Positions 23,914 to 34,953 of a DNA stretch of 61,877 bases are shown in pieces. Every line of letters starts with the position of its first letter. Positions within the stretch are counted from its first letter, which is position 1. Position numbers and translations under genes: made by a program. The notes under the pieces are model-generated. The model did no database searches and had not been told where the DNA came from. It was given only the letters and a program-made list of their open reading frames with translations. The stretch comes from Sphaeroforma sirkka (taxonomy: Eukaryota > Opisthokonta > Ichthyosporea > Ichthyophonida), in contig LUCW03001430.1 in assembly GCA_001586965.3 (NCBI GenBank), positions 1-61,877 on the forward strand, written 5' to 3'.

Positions 23914-24668
23914 ACCCCCCCAAACTGAAGCACTGAACAAAGCAGTGTGCCAGTTTCAGAGATGATAAGAATAAGTACATAGTACCGTATGTGCTGGCAT
24001 TATCCTCGAGAGCTAGAGCATTGTGCTGGCATTTATCCTCGAGAGCTAGAGCATTGTGCTGGCATTTATCCTCAGAGAGCTAGAGCATTGTGCTGGCATT
24101 TTACCTCAGAGAGCTAGAGGACCCGATGTATACGTCTCGAGCGACCCGTCGTGTTTGAATTCTTGAAGCTACTGTTCATCTGTATCAGCATATAGGAGTT
24201 TGGCAAGTACAACATAGGACTATACTTGTGTCGGAGAAAAAAAACTGCCAGTGGCAGAAACCGTGCAAACCATTAACCCGCTGTTTCAAAACAAAGCCCA
24301 AAGAGTTGTTTGATCGATTTCGCTGTTTTATACTCCGAAGTTAGAGTGGCTTATTTAACCTCGCGAGCTTGAGCCGCTGACGATTTACCCTCGCGAGCTC
24401 GAGTGCTAACCGTTTATTCTCGCGAGCTCGAGTGGCTATTTTATACTCGGGAGCCAGAGTTGCTGGTATATACTCGGGAGCTAGAGCTGCTGGTTTATAC
24501 TCGGGAGCTAGAGTTGCTGGTTTATACTCGGGAGCTAGAGTTGCTAGTTGATACTTGGGAGCTAGAGTTGCTGGTTTATGCTCCAGAGCTGGAGCTCGAT
24601 ATCCGAGAACAAAGTTATATTGAAGATAAAGTATTAGAACTGTGCACGTTGGCGCTTACGTGTCCGTG
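23665..24668 (-). mobile_element. Family A copy A5: 3' LTR, 3' UTR and the last bases of pol
   Basis: LTR 23665-23913, then C7 (polypurine complement), then array I (about 23990-24120) and array II (about 24330-24600) with the cleanest 27-bp units. The final codons of pol run to 24668. The copy ends exactly where the plus-oriented LTR of A4 begins, as expected if A4 inserted here or the two were joined by rearrangement. Confidence 0.88.
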
Positions 24669-24917
24669 TGTGGTCAGAATACAAGTACTTACATTTGTTT
24701 GATTAGTTTAGGTTTATTACAAGTTTTACAGTTTATCAGAATAATCTGATAAACTGGGTTTTAGGGTTTTGCTGGTTTTACAGCACATGACTAATGACTC
24801 ATTTAATAGTCAGTCATTTTAGGATTACTGTTTTAATAATTACTAATAAATGAACAACGTCCCCTCCCTGAGGAGAGAGAACGTTGAGATACAGTTATCT
24901 CGCGTATACTTACTACA
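24669..24917 (+). repeat. A4 5' LTR
   Basis: 249 bp with both canonical ends, TG...CA. The bases after it (TTTTTAACTTACCATAG) do not look like a standard primer-binding site complementary to a tRNA 3' end, so the priming mode of family A is unclear. Confidence 0.88.
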
Positions 24918-26180
24918 TTTTTAACTTACCATAGAAGTTGTTAGTTTATTAGTAATTATAGAGAAACTACAGAATATGAATTAGTCAGTAGCTGGCACAT
25001 ATTTTTTTTGTTGTAAAGTATAACAATTGAAAGACAATGCGAACAGAGAATGTCGCATCAAAATGAACGATTTAGATTATCCGGTCGTTGGATTAACGAC
25101 GATTTGTGGACGACGAGGATGATGAAGAAAGAATCTACTAATACGAGTGAACCCGAAGAGCGAACATTCCAATCAAGCAGAACATTAGCCAGGGTCAACA
25201 AGGAAGGTCTCACGACGATCAAATGACGAAATCAGACAATCAGTCAGAATCCACAGATAAGTAGTCATGTGTGAGTACAGGTAGGAAGGTTGTTTTCAGT
25301 GTGAGACAAGTACAAATCGAATTGCAAGCTAATGAGCTTAAATTGTATTTAAGAAGTTGTTAGAAGAAAGTTCTTTAGGTTCCACAGTAGTGTAGTAGGA
25401 TGGGAGATGTACATGGTTAGTACCGACTCGGTTAGTACGATACGATGACGCAAAGAATCAGCGGCATACTAGATTATTTTACAAAAGTTTTAAGAATGGG
25501 ATATTAGGAAGCATACAGAGACACAAGTAAGCATCTGTGAGTTATTAGGAGCATATAAGGTAGGGGGCGCACATAACACGAACGATGCAAGTAAATACAA
25601 GGTTAAATTGTGAAATGATATGCGAACACACTCAAATCACTAGAACTTCCAGATAAATCAGGTCAACGGAGAGGATCAACAGTATGCACAGAAGGTGTGG
25701 TTGACGGCAGCTTAGTTTAGGAGTGCAATAACGAGCAATCGTTCTTAGATCGAGAAGCATATTCCAACAACCGCAACAGCACATGACAAGGACATCACGG
25801 GTAAGAAGAGTAAAAAGAGGAGCGATGAGGGAAGTTCCCAACAGGGTCCTGCGAATAGGCCGTCATTAGGCCGGAGCAAGAGTTGGCGAGGAGTAGAACA
25901 AGAAGTGGCTCCGACTAATGAGGCACTCAACCATATGTTATTGTGGGATGAAGAGTAAGACAGCAGTAGTGTTAGAGTAGATAGACTATCCACACTACTG
26001 ATATTAGTGCAGGAAATGAAACAGTCACGAGGGAACCCACGAGTTCCTCGGAGATCGATGTCGAGACGTTATGTGTTTGAAGGATGAAATTTAATAGAAA
26101 ATGTATATTTATATTCAGTACTCTATCAGTTCATTTCGCACACATTTCTAGTTCTCCATTGACAAACAACGTCACCAACC

Positions 26181-26347
26181 ATGTCCTAGTCCCGCCAAAG
26201 TCGTCGTGACAGCAACTCTTGAATCGCTGAGCGCCGCAAGGAAGATGATATCGACCGACGTGGAACTAAACGTCGTCAGTCCCATACGGAACGCTCCGCT
26301 CCGCACTCAGGTCAGGCTCTGGAGGGGCAACAACAGACACATATTCC
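26181..26347 (+). pseudogene. gag: A4 Gag N-terminal fragment
   Basis: Homologous to the first 55 or so codons of A1 Gag (RRKEDDIDRRGTKRRQSH region) but with a TAG at codon 3. It is truncated where A2's LTR starts. Confidence 0.8.
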
Positions 26348-26595
26348 TGTAGTAAGTATACGCGAGATAACTGTATCTCAACGTTCTCCTCCTCAGGGAG
26401 GGGACGTTGTTCATTTATTAGTAATTATAAACAGTAATCCTAAAAAATGACTGACTCTTAAATGAGTCATTAGTCATGTGCTGTAAAACCAGCAAAACCC
26501 TAAAACCCAGTTTATCAGATTATTCTGATAAACTGTAAAACTTGTAATAAACCTAAAATAATCAAATAAATATAAGTACTTGTATTCTGACCACA
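26348..26595 (-). repeat. A2 3' LTR and polypurine tract
   Basis: 248 bp, plus strand TGTAGTAAG...TGACCACA, followed by ACCCCCCCAAACTG. On the coding strand this is CAGTTTGGGGGGGT, the polypurine tract that primes plus-strand synthesis. Confidence 0.9.
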
Positions 26596-26669
26596 ACCCC
26601 CCCAAACTGAAGCACTGAACAAAGCAGTGTGCCAGTTTCAGAGAGATGATAAGAGCATAACATAGTACA

Positions 26670-27345
26670 TTATGTGCTGGCATTATCCTCGAGAGCTAGA
26701 GCATTGTGCTGGCATTTATCCTCGAGAGCTAGAGCATTGTGCTGGCATTTATCCTCAGAGAGCTAGAGCATTGTGCTGGCATTTTACCTCAGAGAGCTAG
26801 AGGACCCGATGTGTACGTCTCGAGCGACCCGTCGTGTTTGAATTCTTGAAGCTACTGTTCATCTGTGTCAGCATATAGGAGTTTGGCAAGTACAATATAG
26901 GACTGTATTTGTGTCGGAGAAAAACTGCCAGTGGCAGAAACCGTGCAAACCATTAACCCGCTGTTTCAAAACAATGCCCAAGGAGTTGTTTGATTGATTT
27001 CGCTGTGTTATACTCCGAAGCAAGAGTGGCTCATTTAACCTCGCGAGCTTGAGCCGCTGACGATTTTCCCTCGCGAGCTCGAGTGCTAACCGTTTATTCT
27101 CGCGAGCTCGAGTGGCTGGTTTATACTCGGGAGCTAGAGTCGCTGCTTTTTTCAAGAGCTCGAGGCTGGAGCTCGGGAGCCAGAGGCTGGTTTATAGAGC
27201 TCGAGAGGGGAGCTAGAGTTGCTGGTTTATACTCGGGAGCTAGAGTCGCTTTTTTATACTCAAGAGCTAGAGTGGCTGGTTTATACTCGGGAGCTAGAGT
27301 TGCTGGTTTTATGCTACTCAAGAGCCAGAGCTTGAGCTCGATATC
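26670..27345 (-). repeat. A2 3'-UTR tandem arrays
   Basis: Array I at about 26670-26805 has four units; array II at about 27010-27340 has irregular GAGCTAGAG/CTGGTTTATA units. Unit number and order differ from A1, A3 and A5. Confidence 0.85.
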
Positions 27346-27398
27346 CGAGAACAAAGTTATATTGAAGATAAAGTATTAGAACTTGTGCACGTTGGCGC

Positions 27399-30300
27399 TT
27401 ACGTGTCCGTGTCTGCGAAGCTTTTGTGGTAGGCCGCGATATCGTTGGCATCATCAAAAGCTTCTGCTGTTTCCCACGTTGGTTCGCCTTCTCGCCATCT
27501 CACCAGGTATTCTAATTTCCCCGTCTCATCATTCGTACGATGTGTGATAATATGGCGAAACTCAACCCCTCCTTCGGTCCATAAGTCTTCGTTAATTGGT
27601 GGGTCTGTGCGTCTATGCACTAAACGGAGGAGTTCCACCCGTACCGGTTTGGTCTTGAATTCTGGTGGGGCGGAACCGTCCTTGTTCGCTAACTCGTAGC
27701 GTTGGCCGTGTCTAGCTTTGACTACATATGGTCCAAACAATGGCCGCATAGCCATCGTTGTTCGGCCTTCTGATCGTACCATGACCACATCTCCTTCGTC
27801 GAAATGTACCAAGTCGTGAGCATGCAGGCGGTCAAATGTCGTCGTAAGCTTGCCTGTATACTTCTTGGTAATGTGGTGGAGGGTCGGCAATATAGTGTCC
27901 TGTAACTGGTCTAATCGTTGTGCCCAGGTGTCATTCGTCATCGGCTGAGAATCCGGTAACTCGTCCGTGAAATCGGCGAACGGAACATGGCGGCGGCCAA
28001 AGTACACGCTAAACGGTGCACTCTTATGGCGACGGGATATCCGAAGGTTCTGGTATAGCATCGTAAACGGAAGGCGTTCGTCCCATCGAAGGGGAACTGC
28101 CTCACAGCATTGTCGAATAGAACGTGTAATCTCCTTGTGACGTCGTTCTGCCGCGCCCAGCACTTGGGGTCGATATGGTGGAGACACCTTATGTAGCATC
28201 CCCACTTCCTGGACCAGAAGCTCCACTAACTTGTTGGTGAACTCCTTCCCCATGTCTGTTTGGATTTTACGGGGAAACCATGTTCGCCAAAAAATCTCTA
28301 TGAGTGTCTGTGTCGTGGTTTCCTTTGTCTTGTCCGGTGTGGCTCGAAGGATAGAATAGCCTGTGGCGATGTCTAAGACGTGAAGAATATAATTGTTCTT
28401 GCGTCTGGACTCCAGTGGCATCGGGATGTAGTCCACTTGAATATGGTCCCACGGGTAGCGTGCATCGATGCTAATCATCGGGTGGAAACCTTTACGAAGT
28501 GTGTCCTGTCCCAAACATGTGCCACATTGCCGCTTAACTTCTGTGGCTAACTCAAGTGCCCCTGGCCAAACGTGACCGTTCTGACGAAGTTGTTGGACTG
28601 TGTCCGCCGCCCCATGATGTCCTTGTTCGTGTTGCGCTTGCGTGAGTTGCGTACGACGCTGTTTCTCCGCCGGACTCGCTTGTGCAAACGCCGGTTGACC
28701 CTCTGCATCTGCCAGTGCCACTGAGATTTCTCGCGCTGTGTCTAAGCACATGACATATTTTGTATGCTTTGGTTCTGCAAAACCAAGTCGCTGTGAAAAC
28801 AGCGGGTCCAGTTTGAATCCATTGGGAGGACCCACCCGTGCTACTACGGTATGACCCCATGGTGTCTTCCCACATGCGTACTTAGCGTACTTGAGGAACG
28901 TGTGTGGTGTCCGTGGTACCAGCACCGGTTCTGTCTGCAATAACTGCTTGAACAGGTCGAACCATGGTGCTCTTGGTACCCATGGTAGACATACTGTGGC
29001 CCGTGCGCCGTCGGCTCGTATCTTGCGTAACATCCTGTGTATCTGTTCCCAAGGCGGGTTCATCCATCCATCGACTATCGACCAGTCGTGGGCAAACGCT
29101 CCTTCCCCATCATCCTTCGTCCAGAACCGAGGAAGCTGAGCGTTGGTTGGGTCCGCAAATACATCTATGTCATTCGGTCCAAAGTGTTGTTGCGCTTGTT
29201 CAAAGTAACTAGGGAATAACTGCCAGCCGTCGGTATACATTATTTCGAGTTCGTCCTGCTCCGCTGTCCCCTCGTGTACTCTACTTAACATGTCCGGGAG
29301 CACATTTGTCTCTCCTGGTATATGCGATATGGTAAAGTTGAATGGCGCGATGATATGATGCCATCTCTGAAGCATCGGATTAAGCTTGAGCTGTGTGTTC
29401 ATATATACAAGGGCCTTGTGGTCCGTGAAGACCGCAAACCGTTGCCCATCCAAGTATTCCCTGAAATGTGTCAGTCCATATACCAATGCCAGTAACTCCT
29501 TCATAGGTGTGGCGTAGTTCTGTTGCGCATGGTTCAGAGTCTTACTAAAGAACATTAAGTAATGTTTCTTACCGTTGACCCATTGGAATAGCGCTCCCCT
29601 AAACCGTAATCGCTAGCGTCGGTTTCCAAGTTCAGAGGAATGCCGTCGACCGGAAAGTGTAACGCCACAGCATTCACCACTGCGTCTTTCATTGCCTGCC
29701 ACGCCTGTGCATGTCTCTCCTCCCAACGATCACCTATCAACTCCTTTGGTTTGAGTTTGCAAAATTCGCGCAAGGGTGCAACCGTGTTCGCGAAATTAGG
29801 CAGATGTTCGTGGAGGTAATTTGGTTAAACCCAACGCCGAGGCTATATCTTTGTATCGTAGTGGTGTGGGCCAGTCGATCAGCTTGGCCTGCTTTTTTCA
29901 TGGTCAATGTCAATGCCTTGTGCCGATACTTTCTTCCCTAGGATCATGACTTCGGAGATAGCGAAGTGGCACTTGGCAGGGTTAAGCTTAAAACTGTGGT
30001 ATGTTAAGCGTTGTATCACCTTCTGCACCGTCCTAACGTGTTCGTCATAACCGTCACTGGCGATAACTATGTCATCGATATAGTGGTGAACCGGTAAGCC
30101 ATCAAGTATTGTACTCAAGGTACGTTGAAACTGCTGCGTGAGTACATGAAGACCGAACGGTGCTGATGTGAACGAGTACTGATAACGTTCGTGTGTAAAA
30201 CTAAATAAGTATTGTGAGTCTGGATGGATGGGCAGCCTGTGGTATGCAGCCGATATGTCCAGCGTCGTGTAGTACTTCTTACTCTTGAGGCGAGATATGA

Positions 30301-31177
30301 GTTCGTTGACCTTGGGGATCAGGAACTGGTCACCAGGAATAAGCGCGTTAACGGCACGCATGTCTAAACACACGCGTACCTTCTTGACGTTGCCTTCCGC
30401 ATCGAATGTCGGTACCGCAAGGAGAGGAAGATTAACAGTCGTTGGTGTCGTTCGTTTCGTGATCACCAAATCCGTCAACCACTTCTTCACTTGTTCATCC
30501 ACATAGGGGAGCCATCGATCGGATACGAAGTTACGCGTCGATCGCCGCATCTGCAACGCTTGTTCATGGGTTACTGGGATGGTTACCTCACTCCCTTCCA
30601 GACGACAGCGCGCGTTGTCGGCAATTTTCGCATTGGCTTCCAAATCCTGTGCCAACCGTTCGCGTACATCGACGGGTTCCGTCGTGTTAGGTGCCTGTCG
30701 GCGTGGTATGGGTTCGAGGAGCTCTTCTAGTTCTGTGGGGTCTATTGGTGCAAGTGGCGATTGGATACCGCCTATGTATAGGCCCAAGCCTTTCAACATA
30801 TCTTGCCCCACTATAACATCTATACCCGTCGGCAAGTTCATCAATTCTAATGAACCGTCGATAATTCTGGTACCGTACCTTATAGGTACCACTTCCGTCG
30901 TCCCCAGTCGAGGAGTTCGCACCGCCTTGTCAGCTAAATATATAAATGACCCAGGTGGTGCCGGAGTTATTGGTCGGCCAAGGAGGTCTGCGGATGTCTG
31001 TGAGATACAACTTCTATTTGCTCCCGTGTCTATCAAGGCTTTGAACGTACGTCCGTTGATTTGTACTTGAATATAGACTCGGTTGTCTGACGTCAGCAAT
31101 GGGTCTTGTATTGCCATCACTGCTCCAATCGTGGTAACAAATATGAAGCTCCTATCCGACTCAGACACCCTCACCTC
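27399..31177 (-). pseudogene. pol: A2 Pol (three small frame breaks; RNase H to chromodomain intact)
   Basis: The frame opens right after the TGA with GAG GTG AGG and no ATG; the first Met is about 20 codons in. Protease: IDTGANRSC. RT: CLDMRAVNALI, YTTLDISAAYHRL, HHYIDDIVIAS. A break near 29900 separates this from RNase H (TDASDYGLG, TDHKALVYM). One open frame at 29555-27399 (718 codons) then carries the MTase-like domain (VDVFADPTNAQ, GWMNPPWEQIHRML), the H-x4-H...CGTC finger, the integrase D,D,E (WDHIQVDYIP, IQTDMGKEFTNK, LGAAERRHKEI) and the chromodomain. The last codons are shifted by one extra T near 27425. Confidence 0.92.
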
Positions 31178-31180
31178 TCA
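31178..31180 (-). promoter_or_regulatory. Single in-frame TGA separating gag from pol (A2), candidate readthrough site
   Basis: Coding strand: TCG GTA GCC GAT CAT GCA TGA GAG GTG AGG (part shown). Gag ends VADHA-stop, and the same frame continues as ERRVSESDRSF into protease when TGA is skipped (GTG read internally as Val). Gag and pol need no frameshift. Confidence 0.85.
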
Positions 31181-33430
31181 TGCATGATCGGCTACCGACT
31201 CCCACGTGTCATAGGTGTGGTTTGGTGGTGACGTCATGTGCTCGAAGTCTTCGTAAAGGATCGTGTTGATATGAATCTCTGTAGCTTCCGATGGTGGAGC
31301 CAAGTCTTCGTCCTGTGTAATCGCATTCACCTGTACTTGAGGCGTCGGACGTATTGTAACTACGTCTCTAGTCTGGGATGTATTCTGCCCCTGTCCTGCG
31401 GTTGACGTTGTGGACGGTCTGTGTACCGATTGTACGTCCCTCAAAGGACGGTTGTTGTCGTATATAGCCTTGCCCGACCCTCTGCGCTCACCGCTTGCGA
31501 CGCCCTGAAATGGTGACACCGTGGGATGTGCCTACCACCTGGTGGCGCCTGTGCCTGGCACCCCGCACAAGTCGTTGGTACCGTAGGTTGGGGCCGTTGA
31601 GTCCAATTCTGCGTTTGTCGTCTACTCGTCTGTAGGTTGGGGCGGCTATTGGTGTGGTCGCGACTTCCATTGGTCGTCGGGCCCTCGCGGTTGTTGCGAC
31701 CCTGGAAACGTGCTGCCGTACGTTGCTGTGCATCCTGAATGTCAGGGCTCAACAGCTGTATAAGCTCGTGTGTCTCCATCAGTTGCCATTTGGGATGCAA
31801 CTGTAGAGTACGTTCATACGTACGGCCGTTGAGAGCTTCTTCTAACAGTTGTACAATGCAGTGGTTCACTAAATTCTGTTGGAAGTCGGCATCTGTCTGG
31901 CACCGTTCACGTGCCCTCCTGTGGTTCTCCATGATGAGCTGTGTCATTTGTTCCATAAGAGGAGTGTGCATGTTCCGACTTTGGCCCTTGGCTAACTTGC
32001 GAAACGCGGGATCGACAGTGGTGGCTTGTGTTTCGTGCGAACAGATCTGTTCGATCTGTAGTTGAGGTGTGCATGTCTTCAACCGTTCAGAGTTGTCGCG
32101 GATGTAGTCCAGCGTTGACTTTTCCGCCTTGAAGTAAGATAGTACCCTTATGAAACCATGTAAGGTTCCAAGTCTCGTCCAGCCCTGCGATTTGTGCGTT
32201 CTTGAACGCCTCGAGGAGAGCCCCTCTTGTGTCCCGTTCCATGATATCATGTAGGTAGTATCTATTCGACGGCCAATCAGGCCACGTACGTGGTGAAGGT
32301 ACGGGACGCTTCTCTACCGGTCGGGACTCTAATGTAGCTCGAAGTGTCTCAATCACGCCCCGAAGAGCTTCAGCTCGAGCCGTGTTATTCTCCTCGATTG
32401 CTTGGCATAGCTCGTCACTTAACTGTAGTATCCGTGCGTGTAGCGCCTGTCGCCTTTTCTCGATACTAGCCGGTGTGGGCGGAGGCACTGTTGTCTCCTT
32501 CTCTTGTCGTTTATGTGTCTGTACATATTCACTGGGCGCTTCTTTCTCGCCCCACTGACGTTGCTGTTGTTGGCGCAGGTTCGTACTTAATCGGTCCTGT
32601 CTATTCTTCACCGCCTGCTTACCTTGAGGATTCTGTCTGGCTAATACTTGTTCATGTGCGAACTCTTGAAAAGTTGGTGTGTTCTCACTGGCAGACAGAG
32701 TATCATCCTCCTCGGTTGAACTGTCCTCTGACCCTGGTGATTTGTACCCAAGTCCATAAAACGGACGCTCACAGCCTTGAATTCGGAAGGTAGGGTTGTC
32801 TTCGTCCTCTGGTACTGCCTGTACCCGTTCGTGTGCGTCAGAAGAACTCTCCTTAGCGGCCGGCCCTATTGTAGTTCGTCCGGCGTTTATGCGCTGTAAC
32901 CTCTGTTCGTATTTTTCAAAGAGAGACTGACTGCTGTTGTGTCATCAGCTCCGTGAGTTTCTGAGCTGACGATTGTTCCCGTGCCGTTTCCTTGTTGTTG
33001 GTACGGTTCCGGTGACGCTTCCGCTTGTTAGGTGGGAGGCGTGGTGGGTCATTACTGGGAAATAAGGCCCCTGAGTATCCCGAGACGAACGAGGGACAGC
33101 CCTTCACTGGCTACCTGTTCACCAATAAAAGTCTGACTACTGTCCGCACGCAGGTTGGGTACTTCCTTGGTCTCACCCTCGAATATGACATCCTCGTCAG
33201 ATTGTGCAGGTCCATTTTTGTTTGCTGTTGGTGGCTGCTTGTCGTCCGCGGAAATAATATGTGGAGCCCCAAGATGTGTCTGTTGTTGCCCTCCAGTGCC
33301 TGACCTGAGTGCGGAGCGGAGCGTTCCGTATGGGACTGACGACGTTTAGTTCCACGTCGGTCGATATCATCTTCCTTGCGGCGCTCAGGATTCAAGAGTT
33401 GCTGTCTACGACTTTGGCGGGGTAGGACAT
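31181..33430 (-). pseudogene. gag: A2 Gag (frame-broken)
   Basis: ATG at 33430, shifted within ten codons by loss of one T relative to A1. The middle part at 32611-32087 and the core at 32250-31441 overlap in different frames. Core motifs are as in A1; the finger CAGCQAQAPPGGRHIPRC lies at about 31515-31571. The C-terminal acidic tail DEDLAPPSEATE leads to the TGA. Confidence 0.85.
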
Positions 33431-34716
33431 GGTTGGTGAGTTGTTTGTCAATGGAGAACCAGAAAAATGTGCGAATGAACTGATAGAGTACTGAATATAA
33501 ATATCCATTTTCTATTAAATTTCATCCTTCAAACACATAACGTCTCGACATCGATCTCCGAGGAACTCGTGGGTTCCCTCGTGACTGTTTTATTTCCTAC
33601 ACTAACATAAGTAGTGTGGATAGTCTATATACTCTAACACTACCAGCTGTCTTACTCTTCATCCCACAATAACATATGGTTGAGTGCCTCATTAGTCGGA
33701 GCCACTTCTTGTTCTACTCCTCGCCAGCTCTTACTCCGGCCTAATGACGGCCTATTCGCAGGACCCTGTTGGGAACTTCCCTCATCGCTCCTCTTTTTTA
33801 CTCTTCTTACTCGTGATGTCCTTGTCATGTGCTGTTGCGGTTGTTGGAATATGCTTCTTGATCTAAGAACGATTGCTCGTTATTGCACTCCTAAACTAAG
33901 CTGCCGTCAACCACACCTTCTGTGCATACTGTTGATCCTCTCCGTTGACCTGATTTATCTGGAAGTTCTAGTGATTTGAGTGTGTTCGCATATCATTTTC
34001 ACAATTTAACCTTGTATTTACTTGCATCGTTCGTGTTAGTGTGCGCCCCCACCCTTATATGCTCCTAATAACTCACAGGTGCTTACTTGTGTCTCTGTAT
34101 GCTTCCTAATATCCCATTCTGAAAACTTTTTTGTAAAATAATCTAGTATGCCGCTGATTCTTTTGCGTCATCGTACTAACCGAGTCGGTACTAACCATGT
34201 ACATCTCCCATCTCTATTACCCTACTGTGGATCCTAAAGAACTTTCTTCTAACAACTTCTTAAATACAATTTAAGCTCATTAGCTTGCAATACGATTTGT
34301 ACTTGTCTCACACTGAAAACAACCTTCCTACCTGTACTCACACATGACTACTTATCTGTGGATTCTGACTGATTGTCTGATTTCGTCATTTGATCGTCGT
34401 GAGACTTTTTCCTTGTTGACCCTGGTTAATGTTCTGCTTGATTGGAATGTTCGCTCTTCGGGTTCACTCGTATTAGTAGATTCTTTCTTCATCCTCGTCG
34501 TCCACACGTCGTTAATCCAATCTAAATCGTTCAATTCAATCTAAACCGTTCGGATAATCTAAATCGTTCAATTTGATGCGACATTCTCTGTTCGCATTGT
34601 CTTTCAATTGTTATACTTATAAAAAAAAAATATGTGCCAGCTACTGACTAATTCCTATTCTGTAGCTTTCTCTGTAATTACTAATAAACTAACAACTTCT
34701 ATGGTAAGTTAAAAAA
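33431..34716 (-). other. A2 5' leader, long non-coding
   Basis: About 1.29 kb between LTR and gag ATG, long for a Ty3 element. It has short frames only. A reverse-complement copy is in A4 (24918-26180) and a deleted one in A1. No coding is supported. Confidence 0.8.
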
Positions 34717-34953
34717 TGTAGTAAGTATACGCGAGATAACTGTATCTCAACGTTCTCCCTCCTCAGGGAGGGGACGTTGTTCATTTATTAGTAATTATAA
34801 ACAGTAATCCTAAAATGACTGACTCTTAAATGAGTCATTAGTCATGTGCTGTAAAACCAGCAAAACCCTAAAACCCAGTTTATCAGATTATTCTGATAAA
34901 CTGTAAAACTTGTAATAAACCTAAAATAATCAAATAAATATAAGTACTTGTAA
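34717..34953 (-). repeat. A2 5' LTR (last ~12 bp missing)
   Basis: Begins TGTAGTAAGTATACG and matches the 26348 LTR to 'taagtacttgta', where plus-strand gag of A3 starts (aaggaagtaccc). Confidence 0.88.

Larger units (their letters stand above)
24669..26347 (+). mobile_element. Family A copy A4: 5' LTR, leader and gag start (plus orientation)
   Basis: 5' LTR 24669-24917 (TGTGGTCAG...TTACTACA), leader 24918-26180, gag ATG at 26181. Gag is already dead: the third codon is TAG (ATG TCC TAG). It is cut at 26347 by the LTR of A2. The leader is the reverse complement of 33431-34716. Confidence 0.88.
26348..34953 (-). mobile_element. Family A copy A2, nearly full length with both LTRs
   Basis: 3' LTR 26348-26595, array 3' UTR, pol 27399-31177, TGA 31178-31180, gag up to ATG 33430, leader 33431-34716, 5' LTR 34717-34953 lacking its last dozen bases. 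This is the most complete family A copy. Pol is interrupted by small indels near 29596, 29823 and 29894, and gag by at least three. It is flanked on both sides by inverted family A pieces (A4, A3), so no target duplication can be read. Confidence 0.92.

Noticed and set aside
24403..24702. 99-codon frame reading LVYTRELEL repeats
   Set aside because: Product of the 27-bp non-coding array in the element 3' UTR; opposite strand to the element's genes and not conserved in frame in A1, A2 or A3.
32473..32793. 106-codon frame repeated exactly at 18556-18876 and 35331-35651
   Set aside because: Antisense shadow of the gag coding; repeated only because the element is repeated.
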